From positions 53,759 through 117,758 of the forward strand of contig NZ_SKFG01000014.1 of assembly GCF_004344915.1 (NCBI RefSeq): a stretch of DNA of 64,000 nt. Direction: 5' to 3'. Position 1 is the stretch's first letter. Every line of letters starts with the position of its first letter. The position numbers were made by a program, and so were the translations under genes. Below, piece after piece: positions 51,619-60,804 of this stretch. The stretch comes from Paenibacillus albiflavus (GTDB taxonomy: Bacteria > Bacillota > Bacilli > Paenibacillales > NBRC-103111). The notes beneath the pieces were generated by a model. That model saw only the letters and a list, made by a program, of their open reading frames with translations, had not been told where the DNA came from and did not search any database.

Positions 51619-52797
51619 ATGGATGAAAAAGAACGCGAATTACGACAGAAGCTGGCAGCGAAATTAGAAGAAGCCCGCAATTTAGCAGAAACAGGAAAGA
51701 CAGAAGAAGCTCGTAAAGCTACAAACGAAGCGAAAGAGATGCGCAGCCAATTGGACGTGCTCGTTGAGACGAGAGAACTGCAAGGCCACATGAGTCAAAC
51801 GGTTAATCCAACTGCTGTCGCGCCAATTGTTGAGCCTGGAGCTTCAACACGTTCAGTTGAAGAATTAAACCGTGAACATCGTGATGCATTCGTGCAATTG
51901 ATTCGTGGGAAAGATTTAACGAATCAACAACGGTCCATTCTTTCTGAGCGACGGGCAATGAACTCTACTTCTGGTGAAGATGGCGGATTCCTAATACCAC
52001 CTGATATTCAAGTGATGATTAACGAGATTAAACGTCAGTACGTTGCATTATCTGATTATGTAACTATGGTTCCCGTATCAACGTTGAGCGGTTCAAGAGT
52101 GTTGGAAAAATTCACTGACATTACTCCATTAACACAAATCACGGCTGAAAATACGGAACTATCCGACCTTGACAACCCGAAGGTGAAGCAAGTTCCATTC
52201 ACCGTTAAGGATTACGGCGGTATCATGACGCTGACGAATAACCTTCTTGCTGACAGCCCGGAAAACATCCTTTCTTTCATTGCGAAATGGATTGCTCGTA
52301 AGGAAATCATTACAGATAACAAGTTGATTCTCGACATCATGAAAACATTCAAGAAAGTTGCATTATCCGGAATTGACGACATCAAAAAGGTATTAAACGT
52401 AGAGTTGGATCCATTGATCGCGTCCAGTGCGATTATCGTAACTAACCAAGATGGATATAATTTCTTGGACACATTAAAAGACGGTTTCGGTCGTCCGCTC
52501 TTGCAGCCTGACCCTACACAACCAACGCGTAATCTAATCTTTGGAAAACCTGTTGTCGTTATGGCGAATCGTTTGTTACCGACTTCTGGCACAACTACGA
52601 AGAAGGCACCAATGATTATCGGTGATCTTCAGGAATCCGTAGTTATCTTTGACCGTCAAGAAATCAGCATATTGACGACAAACATCGGTGGCAAAGCGTT
52701 TGAAACGAATACTACGAAGACACGCGTCATTGATCGTGAAGATGTTGTTAAGTGGGACGATGAGGCAATGATATACGGCGAAATTTCCCTTCCGTAA
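51619..52797 (+). CDS. Major capsid protein (HK97 gp5-like)
   Basis: 392 residues. Residues 1-60 form the coiled-coil scaffolding (delta) domain, expected to be removed by the protease. The HK97 fold starts near residue 110 (SGEDGGFLIPPDIQVMI) and includes GGIMTLTNNLLADSPENI. It makes up the icosahedral shell. Confidence 0.94.
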   Translation: MDEKERELRQKLAAKLEEARNLAETGKTEEARKATNEAKEMRSQLDVLVETRELQGHMSQTVNPTAVAPIVEPGASTRSVEELNREHRDAFVQLIRGKDLTNQQRSILSERRAMNSTSGEDGGFLIPPDIQVMINEIKRQYVALSDYVTMVPVSTLSGSRVLEKFTDITPLTQITAENTELSDLDNPKVKQVPFTVKDYGGIMTLTNNLLADSPENILSFIAKWIARKEIITDNKLILDIMKTFKKVALSGIDDIKKVLNVELDPLIASSAIIVTNQDGYNFLDTLKDGFGRPLLQPDPTQPTRNLIFGKPVVVMANRLLPTSGTTTKKAPMIIGDLQESVVIFDRQEISILTTNIGGKAFETNTTKTRVIDREDVVKWDDEAMIYGEISLP

Positions 52798-52811
52798 TGG
52801 GGTGATCATGC

Positions 52812-53354
52812 ATGTTGACTACGCTTGAAAAGGTCAAAAAGGTTTTATCCGTTGAGGATGATTCCCAGGATGGCACACTGACACTTCAAATCCTCGCTGC
52901 TTCACAGGCTGTTGAGAACCACTGCAAGCGATCATTCAGGCGGCAAACATATATCGAAATACATTCCGGTGGTTGGAATTACATCAGCCTCCGGAATTAT
53001 CCGGTAATAGAGATAACATCAATCAAAAATGGTAATGAGCCAGTAAATGGCTATCAGATATTATCTGATGGGATGGTATACCGAGATAAATGGCCATCAG
53101 GAGCACACAACCTCACGGTGACATACGAGGCAGGCTACGTCCTTCCGAGCGAAGCGACTACTGATAATCCGCGTACACTTCCTGAGGCGGTGGAGCTTGC
53201 CTGTATCTTCCTTGTCCAGCATTTTGTAAACACGCCTGTTGGTGTGAAATCGGAACGAGTTGGAGATATCTCTGTTTCCTATTCAGACTATGAAGGTGAG
53301 TTGCCAGCTGTAGTTATCTCATTGCTTAATCCTTATGTAGGTAGATGGGTATGA
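52812..53354 (+). CDS. Head-tail connector protein (gp6-like)
   Basis: 180 residues. LSVEDDSQDGTLTLQILAAS, QAVENHCKRSF and YPVIEITSIK are typical of the adaptor that docks under the portal. It overlaps the next gene by 10 bases. Confidence 0.85.
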   Translation: MLTTLEKVKKVLSVEDDSQDGTLTLQILAASQAVENHCKRSFRRQTYIEIHSGGWNYISLRNYPVIEITSIKNGNEPVNGYQILSDGMVYRDKWPSGAHNLTVTYEAGYVLPSEATTDNPRTLPEAVELACIFLVQHFVNTPVGVKSERVGDISVSYSDYEGELPAVVISLLNPYVGRWV

Positions 53355-53845
53355 GTGTAAAACCGAAGAAGAAGCGAACGCGTAAGGCGAATATCATCGT
53401 CGAAGAAACGAATCAAATACCGGCAATTCTCGAACAGTTGAAAGAACTTATTAAGAACGAAGTATATGTTGGCGTTTTTTCTGATGACAATGAACTCGCT
53501 CAGGTGGCAGCGATCCAAGAGTACGGATCGGTGAAGAAAGGTATTCCAGAACGATCGTTTCTACGCGCTGGCATGGTAAAAGGTTCAGCCAAGATATCAA
53601 AAATTGTACGTAATGGAATCAATGGTGTGGTTGAAAACGGTGAAGATGTTCAAGCTTTTATGAGTGCGATTGGTGAAATAGCTATTGATCGGGTTACTAC
53701 CTATTTCGATAAGCTCCAAGATCCGCCACTTAAACCGGAAACGATTGCGCGCAAAAAAGATAGGAATACAAAGCCACTTATAAATACAAATCAGATGCGT
53801 GAAGCGATTCAATTCGAGGTGAGGCCAAAAAGTGCGAAAAAGTAG
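53345..53845 (+). CDS. HK97 gp10-like morphogenesis protein
   Basis: 166 residues. VYVGVFSDDNELAQVAAIQE followed by the EYGSVKKGIPERSFLRAG motif identifies the minor head-tail joining family. A basic N-terminus (KPKKKRTRK) precedes it. Confidence 0.82.
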   Translation: MGMSVKPKKKRTRKANIIVEETNQIPAILEQLKELIKNEVYVGVFSDDNELAQVAAIQEYGSVKKGIPERSFLRAGMVKGSAKISKIVRNGINGVVENGEDVQAFMSAIGEIAIDRVTTYFDKLQDPPLKPETIARKKDRNTKPLINTNQMREAIQFEVRPKSAKK

Positions 53846-54170
53846 ATTTTCAAACATAATCAAGCGCTATACCGTGAAGTGCATACTTATCCGTAAATCA
53901 GGAAAATGGAAAAGCGGAAAATATGTAGAATTACCTCCAGAGCGCATCACATTAGAAGTAGTCATTTTACCAATCGACGCTAGACTTCTACAACTCGAAG
54001 GTGGTCGTTACACGATGGATGATAGAGCGATTTATTCGCTCATTCCGCTCAATAATGGAGATCAGATTGAGCGAGATGGAGGGATTTTTACGATCGATAA
54101 GACCGTGGATTATTCCGAATATGCCGACTTTAAGAAGTATCTTGCAAAGCGAGTGACTACACATGGTTGA
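53832..54170 (+). CDS. Head-tail joining protein, 112 aa
   Basis: GTG start overlapping the preceding gene. A basic N-terminus and a beta-rich body (RITLEVVILPIDARLLQLEG). Its place between the gp10-like and tail-terminator genes suggests a stopper/neck role, but the family is not certain. Confidence 0.6.
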   Translation: MRKSRFSNIIKRYTVKCILIRKSGKWKSGKYVELPPERITLEVVILPIDARLLQLEGGRYTMDDRAIYSLIPLNNGDQIERDGGIFTIDKTVDYSEYADFKKYLAKRVTTHG

Positions 54171-54645
54171 TCTTGATCAAATTCGAGCAGTAATCGCAGA
54201 CGGACTAGAATCGCATCTTAATGTTCTCGTAATCGAAGCAAATGAGTCTTCACTGATCCCGCCGTACCCATTTCTCGCATTCAATTTCACGACAGCAGCA
54301 ATTTACCCTGACTATTACCCAGTCGTAGATATGAGCGGTATCGACATGGGGTACATTGAGCAGCCGGAAATGCTGATTAGTATGAACTCATATGCGGATA
54401 CACGGCAGGGGAGCATCGATAACGCGATGCGCGCACATGATTGGTTTCGCGTGTCCGGCTATGAATCACTGAATAATGCTGGACTTGTTGCGGTGGATGT
54501 AGGTGACATACGCAATCGTGACATTCAGATTGGGGATGAATGGGAGAGACGGAACGGTTTTGATGTGCGTATTCGGGTACTAAGCATCGTTTCAACTTCA
54601 AAAGAAACGATTGAACAAATTGAAACCAAGGGGGTATTCAAATAA
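54163..54645 (+). CDS. Neck/tail terminator protein (LIC_12616 family)
   Basis: 160 residues. YPFLAFNFTTAAIYPDYYPV and NAMRAHDWFRVSGYESLNNA match the tail-terminator family found in Gram-positive myophages. It caps the tail tube during assembly. Confidence 0.78.
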   Translation: MVDLDQIRAVIADGLESHLNVLVIEANESSLIPPYPFLAFNFTTAAIYPDYYPVVDMSGIDMGYIEQPEMLISMNSYADTRQGSIDNAMRAHDWFRVSGYESLNNAGLVAVDVGDIRNRDIQIGDEWERRNGFDVRIRVLSIVSTSKETIEQIETKGVFK

Positions 54646-55658
54646 TGGCATCTATAAGTGACGTAATTGTCGTCATTGACGTACAAAAACCGAGAGGACG
54701 AATTGGATTCGGCACACCGCTTATTCTCGGTTCTAAGTCTGGAGGAAAGGACTACAAAGAGTATTCCGACCTAGATATGGTCGAGGTTGATTATGCCAAA
54801 GGTACGGACGAATACAAGGCTGCAGAAGCGATCTTCGCACAAGGAGATTACGCACCTGCTAAAATCGCTATAACTTGTCACAACAGTACTGCTGCAGCGA
54901 CTGAAACGTTGTCCGATCGATTGAAATCTGTCTATGATCGCGATTGGTATTTCTTAATTTACACAAAAGATACGGTCGCAAGCATCATCGAACTTGCTGA
55001 CGAAATTGAGAAGGCAAAAGGAAAGATTTTTGTTGCGCGGTCGAGCAGCAAGGAAGAAGCGCAAACGATCAAGGATAAGAAATATGACAACACCGCTGTT
55101 TTTTACCATACCACTACGAACAATTATCCTGACGCTGCTCTCGTTGGACGTGCTGGAAGCGCCCCTGTTGGTTCGGTAACATGGAAATTCAAGACACTGG
55201 CAGGGATTCAACCGCTTGACATCGATGCTACTGAACTTCGTGCAATTCATGATACTGGTGCGATCACATACGTCATAAAATCTGGCGACAACGTGACAAG
55301 CGAAGGAAAGACTGTATCTGGCGAGTACATCGACGTCATTCATTCAAATGATTTCGTCAAGTTTACTATCGAATACGAAGTGCAAAAACTGCTTAATAAC
55401 TCAGGCAAAATTCCTTACACTACACAAGGAATTTCGCTGATTGAAGGTATTGTCAAATCTGTCCTACAGCGCGCAAACAATCAAGGAATTATCGCGAATG
55501 ATGCAGACGGTATTGGCTTGTATGGCACTGACTTCAAGCCACGAGAAGCCGTTGATCCGGAAGATCGAGCAAAACGCGTCTACCGTGAGGGAAACTTTTG
55601 GTACGAGCTCGCTGGTGCAATACACGGGGCAAGAATTAACGGAGTAGTCCGATACTAG
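54645..55658 (+). CDS. Tail sheath protein (DUF3383-like)
   Basis: 337 residues. The start SISDVIVVIDVQKPRGRIGF, FAQGDYAPAKIAI and the end DRAKRVYREGNFWYELAGAI match short sheath proteins of the DUF3383 type. It proves a contractile tail. It overlaps the terminator gene by one base. Confidence 0.82.
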   Translation: MASISDVIVVIDVQKPRGRIGFGTPLILGSKSGGKDYKEYSDLDMVEVDYAKGTDEYKAAEAIFAQGDYAPAKIAITCHNSTAAATETLSDRLKSVYDRDWYFLIYTKDTVASIIELADEIEKAKGKIFVARSSSKEEAQTIKDKKYDNTAVFYHTTTNNYPDAALVGRAGSAPVGSVTWKFKTLAGIQPLDIDATELRAIHDTGAITYVIKSGDNVTSEGKTVSGEYIDVIHSNDFVKFTIEYEVQKLLNNSGKIPYTTQGISLIEGIVKSVLQRANNQGIIANDADGIGLYGTDFKPREAVDPEDRAKRVYREGNFWYELAGAIHGARINGVVRY

Positions 55659-55671
55659 GGAGAGATGACTA

Positions 55672-56064
55672 ATGGCAAAAGTTTATGATCCAAAGAATAC
55701 GACCGTCATTGTCGGTGGCGTATACTTAACAGGGCTCGGTGAAGATATGGTCGAGGTCGATAAGGATGAAGACAATCAGGAAGCAAAAGTAGGTGCGCAG
55801 GGTGACGTAGCTGTGGCGCGAATCAATAACAATCTTGGTACGATTAAAGTCACTTTACTCTCTGTAAGCCCTCAAGTATCAATGCTAGATCGCTTAGCAA
55901 ACTCTGGTAAGTTGTTTCCGATCAGCGTGATTTATGCTGGCGATCCAAAGGAGACGGCAACAGCAACAGAGGCATTCGTAAAGAAACCAGCGACTCGTTC
56001 TTATGGTAAAGAAGTTGCTGACCGCGAATATGAAATCCAAGCGCTTGATCTTAAATTCGAATAG
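55672..56064 (+). CDS. Tail tube protein
   Basis: 130 residues. AKVYDPKNTTVIVGGVYLTG, AQGDVAVARINNNLGTIKVT and the closing beta-strand EYEIQALDLKFE fit the inner tube of contractile tails. It directly follows the sheath gene. Confidence 0.85.
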   Translation: MAKVYDPKNTTVIVGGVYLTGLGEDMVEVDKDEDNQEAKVGAQGDVAVARINNNLGTIKVTLLSVSPQVSMLDRLANSGKLFPISVIYAGDPKETATATEAFVKKPATRSYGKEVADREYEIQALDLKFE

Positions 56065-56075
56065 GAGTGAAAACA

Positions 56076-56360
56076 ATGTTTAAACAAAGGAAATATGTCT
56101 CGCAAAGCGGAAAAGAATATACGTTTCAGCATCCTGGTGTAAGATCGGCATCTCAGATCAGCGATCGATGTAAAAATAAGCACGGTGTACAGCAGGAATA
56201 TAAAATCGCTGAAGAAATGATGCAGCATGTCATCGTTTCGCCTAAGATTACATGGGATTATTTTGGTGATAACAAACAAGAATTCAACGATGTAATCGGA
56301 GCTGCGGCGTCTTTTATGGAAGGTGTAGACGACGATAAAAGCAATGCTGACGAAGGCTGA
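56076..56360 (+). CDS. Tail assembly chaperone, first frame
   Basis: 94 residues. FKQRKYVSQSGKEYTFQHPG and a helical second half. By position between tube and tape measure it is the G-type chaperone. ATG at 56076 follows AGGAG; an in-frame GTG at 56067 overlaps that site. It overlaps the next frame by 17 bases. Confidence 0.75.
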   Translation: MFKQRKYVSQSGKEYTFQHPGVRSASQISDRCKNKHGVQQEYKIAEEMMQHVIVSPKITWDYFGDNKQEFNDVIGAAASFMEGVDDDKSNADEG

Positions 56361-56526
56361 GGCACGTGAAAAAGCTCAACGGAATTGGGCGATGTGGCGG
56401 CTGCTGTTGAGTGATATGAATATCACCTATTCCGACCTCGATAAAATGAGCCCGGAAGATTTAGCAGAAGCGAATGCAGCTCTAGATATCCACATCGAAC
56501 TAATTGAGAAGCAGAAGAAGAAATAG
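56344..56526 (+). CDS. Tail assembly chaperone, second frame
   Basis: 60 residues (AREKAQRNWAMWRLLLSDMN, then an acidic helix). It is in the +1 frame relative to the first chaperone, overlaps its end and has no convincing ribosome site. The first frame ends GGC TGA, so a +1 slip there would fuse the two, as expected for G/GT chaperones. Confidence 0.65.
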   Translation: MLTKAEAREKAQRNWAMWRLLLSDMNITYSDLDKMSPEDLAEANAALDIHIELIEKQKKK

Positions 56527-56577
56527 TGTCCATATCGGGTGCTATTTCTTCTTTTTTGCATAGGTGGTGGTTAATAC

Positions 56578-58557
56578 ATGGGCGCAATCGGTAATCTGAT
56601 GTTTGCTATTGGATTTAAAGTAGCAAGCAATGAGCTAACCAAAGCGAATAAACAAATTGATGGAATCAAAAGCAAGACATTTGGACTTGGCAATGTAGCC
56701 GATCAAACCAACAGCAAATTCGGAGTGCTTGGTAAATCCATTACAACTGTTGGGAGGATTGCTGGAGGAACACTTGTTGCTGGTATCGCAGGGTTTGGAG
56801 TCGCAGCCTATAAAGCTGGCGTACAGGCAGAAGATTCATTCAGAATTATCAAGTCGGGGACAGGGGCGACAGGAGAACAATTAGACGGACTGTTGAAAAG
56901 TTATCGCAACCTTGGCGCTAATGTTCCTGATGATTTGAATACAGTAGCACAAGTCATGGCTGACATCAATACGAGAACAGGAGCAACTGGACCTCTGCTT
57001 GAAGATATGTCGGGGAAAATATTAAGCCTTACCGCCTTAACCACAGAAGGGGCGGATGCATTGTCATCATCTGTACCTCGCATGATGGGTGATTGGTCTA
57101 TGGCAGCAGATCAGGGTGGGGCAACTTTGGACAAATTATTTGTCCTGTCCCAACAAACTGGTGCTGGTATAACATCACTTGCCGAAAACCTCACCAAGTA
57201 TGGCGGCCCTCTTCGTCAGCTCGGGTTCGACTTCGACACATCCGCAGGACTAATGGCAAAGTGGGAAAAAGAAGGAGTCAATACTGAGCTTGTTGCCGGT
57301 TCAATGCGTATCGCTCTTGGTAAAATGGCGAAAGACGGAGTTAAGGATACGCGCAAAGCATTTGATGTTATTACGAAGAAAATCCAAGAAGCGAAGACGA
57401 TCGGCGAAGCAACGGCACTATCTATGGAGGCTTTTGGGGCCAAGGCAGGACCAGACATGGCTGCGGCAATTAGGGAAGGAAGGTTCGAGCTCGGATCGTT
57501 AGTTGATCAAATAAAAAATTCTTCCGGTGCCATTGATCAGACCTACGCTGATACAGAGACACTAAGCGACAAATGGAATACATTTAAAAACAAGATGATG
57601 ATCGCTTTAGAGCCGATCGGCAAGAAGATGCTGGACACATTCGGTAAATGGATTCCTAAGGTTGGGGAGTTTATTTCGAAAATTGCTTCTGGCATAGAGA
57701 AAGCTATGCCGTTCGTTGAAAGCCTAGCTGATGCGTTAGGATCAGTACTAGGGCCAGTTATCGAAACCGTCTGGGAAGGTATCGGATTATTTACGCGAAA
57801 TATTGATATTCTCGGACCTGCACTCGGCGGGTTCGCACTTGTTATCGGTATAGCTCTTGTTCCATCTTTATGGGCTGCAGCAACCGCTGGATGGGCGGCG
57901 ATTGCCCCTTGGTTACCAATCATCGCCATTGCTGTAGCAATTGGAGCTGCTATCGCTGGAGTTATATATGTTTTCAAGAACTGGGGTAGCATTTCCGATT
58001 GGCTGAGCGAAAAATGGAATGCCTTTAAAGATTGGATTTTCGGAATATTTAATGCGATTGGGGATTTCTTTGCGGACTTCGACCTTTTCGAGATTGGAAA
58101 GAATATTCTTCAAGGTATGATTGACGGTATCAAAAATGCCGCTGGTGCTATTTGGGATACGATCAAGGATATCGGATCTTCTATTAAAGACGGATTTTGC
58201 GACTTCTTTGGTATCAAATCGCCTTCTCGTCTAATGATGGAAGTTGGTTTCTGGACATCGGAAGGTCTAGCAGTCGGGATGGAAGAGAACAACAGCGTCG
58301 TTCAGGCGTCAGAAAAAGTGGCTGATTCGGCTGTTGAGCCATATCGCGATAACGACTATTTATCTAGCATTACACCCTCATCGTCTCCATCGACAGTAAC
58401 GAACAACACATCAAATAGCAACGCTGAGATTAGTCCGGTATTTCAAATAAGCGTGAACGGCGGCGATGCCAACGTAGGACAAAGCGTAGCGAAACAAGTA
58501 GAGGACGTATTCGAGAGTCTAATGCGCAGATACGGGCTCGTACCGCAAGGGGGTTGA
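56578..58557 (+). CDS. Tail tape measure protein
   Basis: 659 residues, the length-setting rod inside the tail. The N-terminal domain is typical (ELTKANKQIDGIKSKTFGLG, FRIIKSGTGATGEQLDGLLK). A hydrophobic segment spans about 415-465 (IAPWLPIIAIAVAIGAAIAG). DFFGIKSPSRLMMEVGFWTS follows near residue 545, a motif shared by many tape measures. The modest length suggests a fairly short tail. Confidence 0.93.
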   Translation: MGAIGNLMFAIGFKVASNELTKANKQIDGIKSKTFGLGNVADQTNSKFGVLGKSITTVGRIAGGTLVAGIAGFGVAAYKAGVQAEDSFRIIKSGTGATGEQLDGLLKSYRNLGANVPDDLNTVAQVMADINTRTGATGPLLEDMSGKILSLTALTTEGADALSSSVPRMMGDWSMAADQGGATLDKLFVLSQQTGAGITSLAENLTKYGGPLRQLGFDFDTSAGLMAKWEKEGVNTELVAGSMRIALGKMAKDGVKDTRKAFDVITKKIQEAKTIGEATALSMEAFGAKAGPDMAAAIREGRFELGSLVDQIKNSSGAIDQTYADTETLSDKWNTFKNKMMIALEPIGKKMLDTFGKWIPKVGEFISKIASGIEKAMPFVESLADALGSVLGPVIETVWEGIGLFTRNIDILGPALGGFALVIGIALVPSLWAAATAGWAAIAPWLPIIAIAVAIGAAIAGVIYVFKNWGSISDWLSEKWNAFKDWIFGIFNAIGDFFADFDLFEIGKNILQGMIDGIKNAAGAIWDTIKDIGSSIKDGFCDFFGIKSPSRLMMEVGFWTSEGLAVGMEENNSVVQASEKVADSAVEPYRDNDYLSSITPSSSPSTVTNNTSNSNAEISPVFQISVNGGDANVGQSVAKQVEDVFESLMRRYGLVPQGG

Positions 58558-58561
58558 TTGC

Positions 58562-59023
58562 TTGGCGAAGATAAATGATATACAGATCATGGCCGAGAAA
58601 GAATCACCAGAATATGCATCAGATGTAACTGAGCAACCTGTAGAGTCTGGAATCAGTTTAACTGATCATGTCAGGCAACGCGCCAAAACACTAAAAATCA
58701 GCGGGTTTATTCTAGGTTCAGATGCCGCTGAACGTCGACAGAGGATTCTTGATTTATGGTCGAAAGGCGAAATCGTGAAATATGTCGGCAGGAACTTGTT
58801 TTCTGGCGTCATAGAGTCATTTTCGACTGATCATGGTTACAAAACGGCCAATGGATGTGGCTTTACCATGTCTCTAGTTGAAATACGAATTGCAACTCCA
58901 GAATATACGAGTGGTTTGTCATTTGAGGTAAGGACTCAAGTTGCGAAAGTAGCTGATGCTGGGCGAAAGCAACCGGTCGAAAAAGGATCGGGGAAAGGCG
59001 GTAAGTCGATATGGGAAGAGTAA
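58562..59023 (+). CDS. Baseplate protein (Dit-like N-terminal domain)
   Basis: 153 residues, TTG start after the GGGGG near 58550. DHVRQRAKTLKISGFILGSD and IVKYVGRNLFSGVIESFSTD match the hub-wedge connecting protein of small myophages. It overlaps the next gene by 13 bases. Confidence 0.72.
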   Translation: MAKINDIQIMAEKESPEYASDVTEQPVESGISLTDHVRQRAKTLKISGFILGSDAAERRQRILDLWSKGEIVKYVGRNLFSGVIESFSTDHGYKTANGCGFTMSLVEIRIATPEYTSGLSFEVRTQVAKVADAGRKQPVEKGSGKGGKSIWEE

Positions 59024-59334
59024 TTGAAATCAAAAAAAACATGATCCCATACCGTTTCGAAATCGTGCTTTGTAGCGAGCTATTTTCATTTTTAGTCGAC
59101 TATAATGCGGTATCAGACTCCTTTTCCGTTGATTTGTACAAGGATCAGGAATTGATTGTAAGCGGTGAGCAACTTGTATATGGCTCACCGCTTTTTGCTG
59201 ATTTTTCAGATACACGTTTGCCGAGTGTCGACTTAATTCCGTGTGACGAGGCTAACAATGAGACAGTGGTTACATGGTCGAATTTAAGCGAATCCGTCTT
59301 CTTGTTTGTCGTTGAAAAGGATGGTGCCTTATGA
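59011..59334 (+). CDS. Baseplate plug-type protein, 107 aa
   Basis: A beta-rich protein (YRFEIVLCSELFSFLVDYNA, VDLYKDQELIVSGEQLVYGS) in the position and size of the phage baseplate plug family (DUF6983). Overlaps both neighbours. Confidence 0.68.
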   Translation: MGRVIEIKKNMIPYRFEIVLCSELFSFLVDYNAVSDSFSVDLYKDQELIVSGEQLVYGSPLFADFSDTRLPSVDLIPCDEANNETVVTWSNLSESVFLFVVEKDGAL

Positions 59335-60098
59335 ATTTCAAGCGCTTCGTAGAGGTGACAATCGGTGATCAAAAATTCGCTAATAATTCGTTTACCATCG
59401 AGTTTTCAATTCCATTTACGGATGAAAGCACACCGGATGAATGTGAAATTAAAATCTACAACTTGACTGAATCTACAATCGCGCGGTTTAGTCGCAGTAC
59501 AGCTGTCGTAATTAATGCAGGGTATGAGGGAGATGTCGGTGTTACCTTAGTAGGAACGATCTCAAAAGTTGCGACGCAGTTCATGGGACCAGATAAAATT
59601 ACTACTATAAATGTTATCGATGGAATTATAGGAAGTTCGGTACAAAAAGCATACGCCAAGGGCACGAACGGAAATTATATTATTCGCGATTTAGCTGCTT
59701 CAGCTGGCATTCCGATTGCAAAACTTGTGACTAAGGACGTAGTTTTTAATTCAGGTTATGCTGTCAATGGCATGCCGCTCGATATCATTCGTAAAGTCGC
59801 GAGAGAGTGCGGATCAAAGGCATATATTGATCGCGGTCAGCTTGTTGTTACACCGGTATCCACACAAGGTAGCGTCCTTGTCCTATCACCAGATACGGGA
59901 CTGATTGGGTACCCGGAGCCGTTCGAAGATGAACGAGGCAAGGGGTATAAACTGACAAGCCAGTTTAGCCATCCCGTCACGAAAGGATCAATCGTGCAGT
60001 TGCAGTCGCGAATTGCAAATGCTGTCCTGTATGTCAGAGCTGGCAAGCACACATTCAATATTCAAACGTTCACAACAGAAATGGAGGCGATATATTGA
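59331..60098 (+). CDS. Baseplate hub protein
   Basis: 255 residues. FTIEFSIPFTDESTPDECEI and KIYNLTESTIARF are typical of the gp27-like hub of simple contractile tails, and ASAGIPIAKLVTKD lies in the middle domain. It should sit on the spike. Confidence 0.78.
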   Translation: MNFKRFVEVTIGDQKFANNSFTIEFSIPFTDESTPDECEIKIYNLTESTIARFSRSTAVVINAGYEGDVGVTLVGTISKVATQFMGPDKITTINVIDGIIGSSVQKAYAKGTNGNYIIRDLAASAGIPIAKLVTKDVVFNSGYAVNGMPLDIIRKVARECGSKAYIDRGQLVVTPVSTQGSVLVLSPDTGLIGYPEPFEDERGKGYKLTSQFSHPVTKGSIVQLQSRIANAVLYVRAGKHTFNIQTFTTEMEAIY

Positions 60099-60460
60099 AT
60101 GCGATTGATAGGTTTCTGACGGCATGGATCGATAAAGAGTTGAGATCTCTACATGTCGCAATTCCATGTCGTGTTATTTCGTTTGATGGTAAAACAGCAA
60201 CGGTACAGCCTCTTGTAAAGGTAGATGGCGCTGAGCAGCCTGTTATTCAAGACGTATCGGCACTAGGCCAGCGTTTAGAGGTAGATGGTGTTGAACGAGT
60301 CTATAAGCCAGCGTTAAAGAATGGTGATGTTGTGCTTGTCGTGTGCTGCGACACTGACATTCAAAGATCATCTTCTGGGAAGTCTGCTTCTCCAGCTACG
60401 TCAAGAAAACATGACATAAATGATGCGGTCATTGTGGGGGTGTTTCCGTGCTCTCTTTAA
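60095..60460 (+). CDS. Baseplate spike protein (Gp138 N-terminal-like)
   Basis: 121 residues. CRVISFDGKTATVQPLVKVD and KNGDVVLVVCCDTDIQ form the OB-fold of the Gp138 spike. No long beta-helix follows, so the tip is short. TTG start overlapping the hub gene. Confidence 0.82.
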   Translation: MNAIDRFLTAWIDKELRSLHVAIPCRVISFDGKTATVQPLVKVDGAEQPVIQDVSALGQRLEVDGVERVYKPALKNGDVVLVVCCDTDIQRSSSGKSASPATSRKHDINDAVIVGVFPCSL

Positions 60461-60804
60461 AGGTGATCGACGGCGATATCGTATTTGAAAATGGTGAGCT
60501 TGTTACCGTCGAAGGCAAACACGAAATTGATCAATGCGCCGACCGTGTATTAAGCACGAACATCGGGGAATGGTTCTTGAATCCATCGCACGGCATCGAC
60601 TTCAAGGCGCTTCTCGGTAAAGGCGTGACAGACGACGAAGCGCGAGCGGTTGTACGTGAGGGGTTGGGACAAATTCCTGAAATCGCAACGGTCGAATCTA
60701 TAACGATTAATCGGGATCGCAGAGCTCGTGAGCTGGCGATCTATTTTATTGCTACCGGAAAAGATGGCAGCAGGATAGAAAGCGGGGTGAAAGTAGATGC
60801 TTGA
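60448..60804 (+). CDS. Sheath initiator, DUF2634/gp25-like
   Basis: 118 residues. GEWFLNPSHGIDFKALLGKG is the conserved core of gp25/XkdS-type proteins that start sheath polymerisation on the baseplate. Overlaps both neighbours. Confidence 0.88.
   Translation: MLSLKVIDGDIVFENGELVTVEGKHEIDQCADRVLSTNIGEWFLNPSHGIDFKALLGKGVTDDEARAVVREGLGQIPEIATVESITINRDRRARELAIYFIATGKDGSRIESGVKVDA

Noticed and set aside
54645..55658. Sheath-like gene as a siphovirus major tail protein
   Set aside because: The following tube, spike, gp25-like and baseplate J genes require a contractile tail.
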